From a virus, in the IMG/VR virus record IMGVR_UViG_3300032087_005329, positions 1 through 37,892 of that record: a DNA stretch of 37,892 nt. One strand, given 5' to 3'. Positions within the stretch are counted from its first letter, which is position 1. Every line of letters starts with the position of its first letter. Position numbers and translations under genes: made by a program. Positions 20,701 through 27,740 of this stretch are shown here, in pieces. Under the pieces are notes generated by a model. The model worked only from the letters and a program-made list of their open reading frames with translations. It was not told the origin of the DNA and did no database searches.

Positions 20701-23700
20701 ATAGCCAATTCCACATCATCAACTATTGAATTGGTTATTGCATCTACAACAACTAGTTGTGGGGGAAAACTATAATTGACTCCAGCAGTAGTAATTCCAA
20801 TAGACTTAAATGTTGCTAACTGATCTAACTTTAATACCTGCGGAATATTGGAAGTTGGTCTCAATGTTAAATCTGATGGATAATCATATCCAATATTATC
20901 AATAGAAACTTTTTTTATACGTCCAATGTCTTTACTATAGGCTTGTAAAACTGCTCCTTCTCCTATTTCACTCCGTATTCCTTCAATAAAGGGAGTAGAT
21001 GTATAGTTTTTACCTTTATTATAGATAGAAACATCATGTATTGGTCCATATGCACTATTGGATGATGTGGTGTACTTTAATACTGCTTGAGTATTTAAAT
21101 ATTGCGTACTCTCTGCTTTTCTATCAAGAACATATGAAAATGTGTTATCAGTATAAGCAGATACTGAATATCTTCCATTAAACAAGCTATTTTTAACTGA
21201 TATTTGATTATTTAAAAATACATCATCATCAATTACAATATCTTTATTGTAATTTGGATTATTGTCATTATTTAAAGGTATTAATCGATAATAAAGATTT
21301 TTAGGGGTATTTTTGTTGATGAATAAACTAACTTTTGCATCTGTGGTTATACCTACATCTCCAATGGAATTTGTAGAGAAAGATAAATCATCTTTAGATT
21401 TATAAAATTCATTAGTAAATCCTTCGTCTTCAAATACTTTAAAGTAAAATGCAGGATATAATATATCATCCTGCAAATAGGAAAGGCTAGAGTCGGATAG
21501 ATCAAAAATAATCGTGGAATCTCTGTAAGCATCTATTTGGGGATTTACTAATGAGAGATGTCCATCAGACAGTGTTGATAACCCTACGAAAGATGGTTCT
21601 TTTAGTCCTAGTTCATATCTATCATTGGTCAGTTTTATATTATCCTCATCAATAACATAAACATAATATTGTTTCTTGTTTAAAAATTCTCTTTCACCAT
21701 CTCCAGAATCTATAAAGTTAACTATTTTTTGTCCCTGCTTTAACTTGTGATCTGTTATTGTTATAGTGTTTGTATCTGATGAAATACCACTAGTCGAATA
21801 TTCATACTCATTAAACAAAAGTTTTTTATTATGAGAATCATATTTAACTTTAATGGTAGTTTGATTATTTGGATTTACGTTTATATTGACAATATCATTA
21901 AATAATAATCCATGTGTTGATGCAGTGGTTACATTAACAGTATTTTTTTCAACATTGCCGTTTATTGCATAAGGACTTGTAAACGTAAAGCTGTGGTATG
22001 TTCCTGTTCCAAGTCCTACAAAATACAGTAATCCTTGGTGTTTTGTTGATGCTGCTGTACCAACATAGGTTCCGGTGCTTCCTACTCCAACCTTTACGGA
22101 AGAAATTCCTATAGTATTATCGTCAAATTTGATTGCATATAATGATGAGAAGTCTGAAAGAGGAATTGATCCTCCACCACCAACAGTAGAAACTCCAATC
22201 GTGTCTCCATAATTTACTTTATATCTTAAAATATCTCCTGTTTCTATTTGATGTTTTGGTAAATATATTGATCTTGTAGGAACAAATAATTGCGTTGCTC
22301 CAACTCCAACGTTTGAAAAACTAATTGTTGTTCCCGCACCTACGGATATATCATCACCTATTCCTATTGATTCTGATGGATCAAAATAATATTCTTTAGA
22401 TGTACGAATCTTAAGATTCGTACTAAGGCCAGTATTATTTAAAATGAATCTTCTAGACACTTTTTCTATTGGTGCACCTGCACTAAGCGGACCTGAAATA
22501 TTATTGATACTGCGTAATACTCTTATTCTAGATGATTCTTGTTCAATATTTAAAACCTTAACTTCCTCTATTAATTCTTCTTCTAATTTTATAAATGATG
22601 GAACTGTATCACTTGGATTTTTGAACCCATCACTTACCACTCTTACTAACATAATCATATCACCAAGAGCTGTTACAGAACCATCACCATCAATATCATG
22701 AGTGGTGGTGCTATGTATACCAATAAAATCTCTAATATCACTTGCTCTTGTTCTTGTTGCATTAATGGGAAATTCTACTCCACCAATAAGTCTATCACCA
22801 CTAAAGGCCCTACCAAAATGATATCTTGTAAGTATTAAAGCATCATTATATGAAACAACACCATCACCATCAGCATCAAATGCACTATAATTATCCCAAA
22901 TGTAATCATAGACCTCTGCATCAGTGGTTCTAGTGGAACTCTCTGTCAATGCTTTAGACGTGATTGCAGTTCCTACTTGAGGACTTGTTTGTCTTATACC
23001 AAGTGAATATACTGATCCACCTATACCAATCTTCAATGTATCATTTTCTCTGATGAATGTTTGAGATAAATCACCAGTTATAGACATATATGTTGTCAAT
23101 CCAGTAGTTCCAGAGGAATTTATTCCAGCTCTCAAAGAATATCCAGTTGTAACAATTCCCACATCATAAAAATTTTGTTGAAGGAATTTTGTAGTGCTCA
23201 ATCCACTAACATAAACAGATTCTCCTGATTTAAGATTATGTGCTGCGGTATATATTCCAAGAACACTATTTAATCCATTTGGTACAAATTCTACACCAAA
23301 TATTTTACTAGTTGTTAAGTCAACCGAATTAATACCAACTCCAGAAAGTTCAGATACTCTTGCTAACGCACCATATCCGGTTAATTCGTCTTTTTGGAAA
23401 AGAACATTATCACCAACTCTATAATTAGCTCCACCACTAGAAATTCCAATATAATCTATAGATCCTCTTGATACAAATTTTATGGTAGAATCTTGTTCTA
23501 CATTTTTATAAGATTCTGTCAGATAATCATAACCACTATTTTTTTTATCTAGTGCATATGATTTGGTGTTTCTACTCCATTTCCCATCAGACAAATCAAA
23601 TTCGTCTTGATTTGATCTCTTTTTGAAATTAAATGATATCGGAGAAGATTTATATGATGATCCGATCAAATAAGGAAACACAGGTTGTTTGAATCCTTTA

Positions 23701-26700
23701 AATATACCATCTGCAGATGGAACAGTATCAATAGTTGCAAAATATGCATATACACCATTTGGATATTCTGGAGTAACACAATATCTTCCATTATTTTCAT
23801 CTAAAATGGTATCATCATTATTATTGAACCAAGTAAAGTCTTCGACAAAAAATTCTACTGGAAAATCTGAAGTCGGAGGCCTGCCCGATTTTAAATCTAA
23901 AGAATACCCAGATTTTAATTGAGTTATCGATCCACCTGAAATACTTGAATAACCATAAGGTCCATAAATTGGATTTCCATCGTAAGCCCAACCAATTATT
24001 GGAGAGTGATTTATACTATTAACTTCTATTCCATTTTCCAAAGTCAAATCTGACTGACCATAAACTATACGATTTCCTCTGTCAGTGGAGTAAAGTAATT
24101 TTCTTAAGTCTCTGGGAGCGTACATATAGTTGCACTGTAACCCCAAATCATCCCTTTTACCAAGTGCTAAAATTAAATCATCCCCACTTATAGTTGATTT
24201 TTTCCTTGCAAATTCATTAATTCTCCATTTTTGAAGGTAAGACTTGAAATATACTCCGGATCCAGAATTCTTAACTATTATGGAAGTTTTTTCTTTAGTA
24301 TAGTCTATACCTTTTTGATTTATTATTACATTTGTTATTCTACCATTTGTTATTATGGGAAATAATTTAGCACTGCTACCATCACCAATAACTTCTAAAT
24401 CTGGAATAGAAAAATAATCTTTTCCTGGATTGTTTATTACAACATCAACAATAGATCCATTAGATATTACTGGATAAAGTTCTGCTTGCTGACCGGCACG
24501 CAAAGTTATATTTGGTTCTCTTTCAAATCCTATAATGTCAGAAGATCCATATTTTTCACCCCTATTTGTTAAATCGACACCAATAATTTCACCTCTTACA
24601 ATCGGTTGAACGGAGGCTTTGAATGTTTTACCTTCTACTGATGAAATTCCAACACTACCTGTGACTGTAACTTTTATTTCTGGATAATTGAAAACATGTG
24701 TACCAAAACCAACTGACGTTAAATTTTCATATTGAGCAGTTTTAAGCTTAAATTCTCTATCTGTTGTTCCTATTCCAACAGAAGAAAGACGAAATCTATT
24801 GTTGTCAAGTTTTACCGCATAATATTGTTTTGTTGTAGAAAGGCCGGAAATAGATTCTCCATCATAAGTATATTCTATAATTTCACCACTCTTATATCCA
24901 TGATTTTCGATAGTTATTACATTCAGTGATGTATTAATGCCAGACTGTGAACAAGATCTTTTTTTATTTTCGTAATTAATTCCAGGATTAACAATTCTTA
25001 TTGAAGATACAACCTGTTTTGGTTTTAATGATAATAATGAGTGAATTCCTTCACCATAATCTGTAAATATTACTGTGCCAATTCCTGCTTTTGCAAATAA
25101 TTCAGAACTGTGTAACTTTAGAGTATATGCATCAACAGAACTGACATAATATGTTGAATTTGTAGATAATCCAAGTAATGCCTTATTTCCAGAGGTTATA
25201 TATCTGACAGCATCACCTTCTCTAAATTTATGAAATGTAGAAAATCCTATTGTTGACGCATCTGTTCCCAATCCTATTGTAGCAATGCCAGAGTTAGAAG
25301 AATTAAATGAAACTTCATGTTTTACATTTGTCATTGAAGCTTCAGCTATAACTTGGGATCCATTGCCACCAGTAATTTCTATAGTTGGAGTTTCAATATA
25401 ATCAAAACCACCATCAATAACTTGTATTTCTTTAAATTGTCCACGAACAGAAACCGATCCTGTAGCACCTATACCAATATCATCACCTATATGCAAAAAT
25501 GGAGGATTTATAACATCAAAATTAGAACCAGGAGATGTAACTTCTATGCCATTTATTTTCCCATAATAAACAAACTCTGGGGATTTATAATTTAAAATTT
25601 CAACACCATTTACAAAAATACCAGTATTCCCTGGAAGTGTTGTTAAGTCTAAGTTATCAATGTTTGGAACTGGTGTTGATAATTTTCTAATTAGTTTTTG
25701 AGGTTGTATGATTTTATTTCTAAATCTATACTTTTCAATAATATTATTAGATATAGTAAACTCTTGCCCAGCACCAAAATCTGGAGAAACAAATATATTT
25801 TTGTATATATTTGCTCTACTCTTAGCTAATTTTATCGAATTTTGATCTACTCTTTTTACAAAATATATACCTTCATCAAAAAGATTGGATAAAATCGTTC
25901 CCCCATCATTTTTTTCTGGAGTATAATATACTATATCACCAGTATAAAAGTTATGATCGGTAGTATCTGTAATTTTTAATGTAGGATTTTCATTTTCAAA
26001 GGTTCCTGAAAAAACAATTCTAGTAGAATCTGGATTTATTGCAATTTTTCCAAAAGAAGGGAGGGAATTTGAAGCTATTAGAACATCATCTTTATCAATA
26101 TATGCATTTTGCACATTAGATGTAAATTTATTTAAATATCCATATGAGGAAGAATTTACTTTTGAAATTTCTCTTTTTACAGATACTATAGTGTTGGTAT
26201 CTATAATATCCGATCCTCTAATTAAACATGTAGTGCTATTAACAACATTAATAACTTCAAATATATTTTCTAAAATTTCATCATTTTTATTTTTTAATTT
26301 TACCGTATCACCAACTCTGAATAAAATTTCATCTTTTACTAAAAATCTATAGACAAAATTTCTAGAGTCAATGATCTCAATAGATTTTACATCATATGTT
26401 TGAGAGTTATTAAATATCCAATTATTTTGTTTTGCATTTTTACCTATTTTTCCTAAAGATTTAATTTTTACTTTCGATTCTCTTTTTTGAGTATGAGTAT
26501 TTTGTGGATACTCTAAACTATTCAAAACAGATCTTATTTTTAAATTAACTCCTGTAGAAGAATATGCAAAAGTGTTTTGTTCTATATTTGAACCGTCTAT
26601 GATTCTTTTTTCAACATTACTTACACCTAAAAATTGATTGACAGTTTTGCCAGAATATGTAGATATACCAATAGTCTCATCAAAATATCTAAATGTTAAA

Positions 26701-27728
26701 GTTCCTGAATTTGGAAAACCAACAGTAGAATCTACATCAATATAAGTCTGTCCTACTGAAACATTTTGTAAGCATTTAGTTTTGGGATGTATTGAAAATT
26801 TGTCATAAATTAATTCTACACTCGATCCTTCTTTATTAATATAAGATCCATCAAGACTTATTTTATAATATTCCTCTCCTGATACTCCTGTAGCTAACTT
26901 CTGTACAGCTGAAACTGGGGAGTATGCTTTTGGAATATTTTCAAATTCGTCCTGAAAAAGTGTATTATTAACTAAATCGTTTGGATCTCCATCTAATATT
27001 TCAACTACAAAATCTTTTGTTTTTCTATAGTTTGCATTTGATGGACTTATAAGATAATCCGAAGGTCTTATAATTTTTGCATCTTTACCATATATTGCAC
27101 TAAACAAAATTTTAAACGATGCATCAGTTCCTCTAGAGGAATAGAAATCTCTAGATGATCTTAAAAACTGGGCCTGATTTAATTCTCTTGGTAAAGATAC
27201 GTTTGATAATCCAGGCAATAATTGCTTTTTCGTCTTTTCAAAGAATTTTTGAAGAAATAAATCACTAAGATTTTCGACAACATCCCCCTGATTATGCTCT
27301 ACAGAGTTGGATGTTGAAAAGACAAAAGATTCTGGATTATTATTTGTATCTGTAAAAGAGGTAATTCCACTAAATCCTCTTGTACAGGATACGAATGAAA
27401 CATCCGTTTTACTTTCATATGTTATAATTTCATTTCCAATCTTTATTAATCCATTATTATCTGGAAATCCACTTGTATTATCGACAAAAACATCAACATC
27501 ACCAGTAGTTAAGTCGGCAGAAAGAGTTGTAAATTCAATATCATTTCCATTTTCATTTAATTTAATGTAAGAATCAATATTTTGTATTAAATCAATCGGA
27601 GCTCCTTTATATTCTTGTCCCAAATAATATTGAGTCAAGAATTCACCTATAAGTGGGAATTCTTCTTTTACATAAGAAGGAAGTTGATTTTTTACAATCT
27701 TGTTGAATTCTACTCTTTTTTCCGCCAT
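14727..27728 (-). CDS. 7: Giant gp7-like baseplate wedge protein (4,333 aa)
   Basis: The N-terminal region has KFFEKTKKQLLPGLSNVSLP and, near residues 187-206, RSSRDFYSSRGTDASFKILF. The second parallels the ESRSYDFYSTKGIEASYKFLF region of T4 gp7, the protein that nucleates wedge assembly. Gene order after gp6 agrees. T4 gp7 is only 1,032 aa. The extra length is beta-rich repeats: GxGYTxxP motifs (near 726, 770, 3703, 4061 and 4112 among others), modules of the type HxxxxGDxVxY followed by YYV and KL (near 589, 829, 941, 1493, 1821, 1989 and 3199), and VD..F..IKI..E.I modules near 70, 320 and 3320. A YHYH-type motif GWAYDGNPIYGPYGY lies near 1243-1260, and a dockerin-like pair DADGDGVVS / DIDGDGSVT near 1615 and 1676. 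No stop interrupts 13 kb, so it is under selection. Whether all is one polypeptide in the virion is not known. Confidence 0.85.
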   Translation of the reverse strand: MAEKRVEFNKIVKNQLPSYVKEEFPLIGEFLTQYYLGQEYKGAPIDLIQNIDSYIKLNENGNDIEFTTLSADLTTGDVDVFVDNTSGFPDNNGLIKIGNEIITYESKTDVSFVSCTRGFSGITSFTDTNNNPESFVFSTSNSVEHNQGDVVENLSDLFLQKFFEKTKKQLLPGLSNVSLPRELNQAQFLRSSRDFYSSRGTDASFKILFSAIYGKDAKIIRPSDYLISPSNANYRKTKDFVVEILDGDPNDLVNNTLFQDEFENIPKAYSPVSAVQKLATGVSGEEYYKISLDGSYINKEGSSVELIYDKFSIHPKTKCLQNVSVGQTYIDVDSTVGFPNSGTLTFRYFDETIGISTYSGKTVNQFLGVSNVEKRIIDGSNIEQNTFAYSSTGVNLKIRSVLNSLEYPQNTHTQKRESKVKIKSLGKIGKNAKQNNWIFNNSQTYDVKSIEIIDSRNFVYRFLVKDEILFRVGDTVKLKNKNDEILENIFEVINVVNSTTCLIRGSDIIDTNTIVSVKREISKVNSSSYGYLNKFTSNVQNAYIDKDDVLIASNSLPSFGKIAINPDSTRIVFSGTFENENPTLKITDTTDHNFYTGDIVYYTPEKNDGGTILSNLFDEGIYFVKRVDQNSIKLAKSRANIYKNIFVSPDFGAGQEFTISNNIIEKYRFRNKIIQPQKLIRKLSTPVPNIDNLDLTTLPGNTGIFVNGVEILNYKSPEFVYYGKINGIEVTSPGSNFDVINPPFLHIGDDIGIGATGSVSVRGQFKEIQVIDGGFDYIETPTIEITGGNGSQVIAEASMTNVKHEVSFNSSNSGIATIGLGTDASTIGFSTFHKFREGDAVRYITSGNKALLGLSTNSTYYVSSVDAYTLKLHSSELFAKAGIGTVIFTDYGEGIHSLLSLKPKQVVSSIRIVNPGINYENKKRSCSQSGINTSLNVITIENHGYKSGEIIEYTYDGESISGLSTTKQYYAVKLDNNRFRLSSVGIGTTDREFKLKTAQYENLTSVGFGTHVFNYPEIKVTVTGSVGISSVEGKTFKASVQPIVRGEIIGVDLTNRGEKYGSSDIIGFEREPNITLRAGQQAELYPVISNGSIVDVVINNPGKDYFSIPDLEVIGDGSSAKLFPIITNGRITNVIINQKGIDYTKEKTSIIVKNSGSGVYFKSYLQKWRINEFARKKSTISGDDLILALGKRDDLGLQCNYMYAPRDLRKLLYSTDRGNRIVYGQSDLTLENGIEVNSINHSPIIGWAYDGNPIYGPYGYSSISGGSITQLKSGYSLDLKSGRPPTSDFPVEFFVEDFTWFNNNDDTILDENNGRYCVTPEYPNGVYAYFATIDTVPSADGIFKGFKQPVFPYLIGSSYKSSPISFNFKKRSNQDEFDLSDGKWSRNTKSYALDKKNSGYDYLTESYKNVEQDSTIKFVSRGSIDYIGISSGGANYRVGDNVLFQKDELTGYGALARVSELSGVGINSVDLTTSKIFGVEFVPNGLNSVLGIYTAAHNLKSGESVYVSGLSTTKFLQQNFYDVGIVTTGYSLRAGINSSGTTGLTTYMSITGDLSQTFIRENDTLKIGIGGSVYSLGIRQTSPQVGTAITSKALTESSTRTTDAEVYDYIWDNYSAFDADGDGVVSYNDALILTRYHFGRAFSGDRLIGGVEFPINATRTRASDIRDFIGIHSTTTHDIDGDGSVTALGDMIMLVRVVSDGFKNPSDTVPSFIKLEEELIEEVKVLNIEQESSRIRVLRSINNISGPLSAGAPIEKVSRRFILNNTGLSTNLKIRTSKEYYFDPSESIGIGDDISVGAGTTISFSNVGVGATQLFVPTRSIYLPKHQIETGDILRYKVNYGDTIGVSTVGGGGSIPLSDFSSLYAIKFDDNTIGISSVKVGVGSTGTYVGTAASTKHQGLLYFVGLGTGTYHSFTFTSPYAINGNVEKNTVNVTTASTHGLLFNDIVNINVNPNNQTTIKVKYDSHNKKLLFNEYEYSTSGISSDTNTITITDHKLKQGQKIVNFIDSGDGEREFLNKKQYYVYVIDEDNIKLTNDRYELGLKEPSFVGLSTLSDGHLSLVNPQIDAYRDSTIIFDLSDSSLSYLQDDILYPAFYFKVFEDEGFTNEFYKSKDDLSFSTNSIGDVGITTDAKVSLFINKNTPKNLYYRLIPLNNDNNPNYNKDIVIDDDVFLNNQISVKNSLFNGRYSVSAYTDNTFSYVLDRKAESTQYLNTQAVLKYTTSSNSAYGPIHDVSIYNKGKNYTSTPFIEGIRSEIGEGAVLQAYSKDIGRIKKVSIDNIGYDYPSDLTLRPTSNIPQVLKLDQLATFKSIGITTAGVNYSFPPQLVVVDAITNSIVDDVELAIDDLDSTSVRIVQNTTNLSDSIPKIIPTGNSNGIGVTNLTFDPVTKLVTAEFERVPLRFFLPTNSNRYGATQLVLKPVSDNPDGILSGISTGDKILVEGSNVGVGSTGIGFNSLNYNYALFEVVGTSVNNSLSIPGPTRFSLATPAAAGIVTYSMLDYVKDGEYPGNYNKLTSATKIIPEKYFPQFNIEIEKTEFKKNDIVINDRNLEGSVFEFDFDNKLIWIEGSDDFEVNDVIVSKATGSKGVVKEKIFFESKYNLDYYSIVDNGWQSNKGKLSDNQQRIHDNDYYQYFSYSVKSPVPIQDWQNVIDSLNHTAGYKKFSDLEVESISDTSLTPGVISDKQASIVLDNVYDLSCYKNYDLAFENYVVTENSNGESYAFSDEIIFNSKIISDYDESISNRVVVIDDISGDFNSNPRPTRFTEVFRIPADESRSQKFIAYIKDRTYTQERQVSILTVLSDVNKGSGFINEYGVVDSVLGLGYFDYAIDGNDGSLRFYPTKFSYNNYNLSIFSYSINDFDDDLTSVSAGSTLTIGVCGTAPDELGSVASIASTETYVSGGSAGTIVRLAGIGTTTPNTRSAKILVSLEGDDGRLELNELNVIHNGSEVGLLEFGNLSSHTVTDDFSSVGMGTYWAYMDDSGEDDGSIIISFTPEVGLSTVKVGTLTIGLSTEIYNNQAAGAGATFAMANGALIAKTKEITSGTEDNVVDFPNTFDAAYGIIQVADTDNSKYQMSEFVIVRDSNQTYLTEFGNIETDNQLVNLRGNINEFDSTQIIATPIDSNVHIKTFTHAFRVETNVSNPESVDLLISSLNSRFGTYTGTENDVKRDFPLTHRTHPIFRRVFDGSDTDIVNVENNSISVPYHFFVTGEEVTYGPSVGFGTNNIQIQSTVIGGITTDKLPSSVYVIKLSESEIQFAATVEDALKKVPSPLTLTSVGIGTSHSIAAKNQNQRVLISLDNYIQSPIVSTSVTTALDSKVLVTEDKITTVGVTSFFANDYIKIDDEIMKITGVGIGSTNVITVARAWAGTGFVGHETGALVTKIRGNYNIVGNTLNFIEAPFGNTPIGYDFNPPSDRDWTGITTSSSFAGRVFMKSGVVGTSTETYSENYLFDDISHNFTTSENTYTLTSNTSDVVGVSTNNAIVLINGIFQGFGLDNNYTLSETSGTTSITFNGTPSSTSTDPNSSDLPSNGTIVSVGSSEGFGYQPLVAAGGTSVVSVAGTIESITIGYSGSGYRGSTLYEIETTTSFPIGIGSTNIFLENTNSVLNILELLSTDSNCTIGVGTFILENTTIISVASTSVEVGVGSGSSYEIPSGTIVSVEINDPEFGIVNVGVATSSVGNVPITHVGFTTIYPGTGIVSSFVRITNGGIGYTVSTPPYVIFDEPLPYGNIPLIYSESSVGSGGTQAKVDIVVGQGSSVIDFSISNLGYGYGIGHILTLPIGGVTGLPITPSFSEFQITIDEVQTDEFSAWNVGELEMLDNFESLFDGIRKTFPLSVSGRAISIQSDLGSIVKVEECLLVFVNDILQNPYTSYLVNGSVITFIEAPKQGDTIKIIFYKGLSGTDVLGREVVDKIQPGDIIDIESNSLLDQTDFIDQDPRSVNNIVSSSSVKTTTYYGPGLLEDPLNYRPITLCKQTRDKIINGVIYGKDREEYEPRIYPTAYLIHSVGIGSTIVYVDNVRPFFNPSNESNSLGFQNSVNLINYGEKVSAAATARVSIAGTISEIVISDGGVGYTTTPSVSIASTIGAASTISVSGGSTTVSIANATLSIGGTVSSIDITNPGIGYTRSSPPVVLIDPPIFEKETNQIISYEGDFGVIVGLGTTNVGVSTGFVFRMHIPSDSALRTSGISSSWPSLSPGDYFVITNSNVGSGITSLDDEDNIVGVGTTFIDNIYRVSGITTEDYTSVSYGTTAVGIVTVSILDYNFQGEISQFDPSTLTGIGTDFFGMFSWGKLTFSERVGVITYYPQINNGVLGIRTGPVVRRNTPLKHRNYTS
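22640..22910 (-). other. Dockerin-like double calcium-loop region within gp7
   Basis: This segment of gp7 (about residues 1605-1695) encodes FDADGDGVVSYNDALILTRY and, 60 residues later, HDIDGDGSVTALGDMIMLVR. Each has the DxDGDGxVxxxD calcium loop followed by a short hydrophobic helix, the two-repeat layout of type I dockerins. Dockerins bind cohesins; here the domain may instead be a calcium-stabilised structural or docking unit. The match is by eye. Confidence 0.7.
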
Positions 27729-27740
27729 TTTAGTTAAAAA

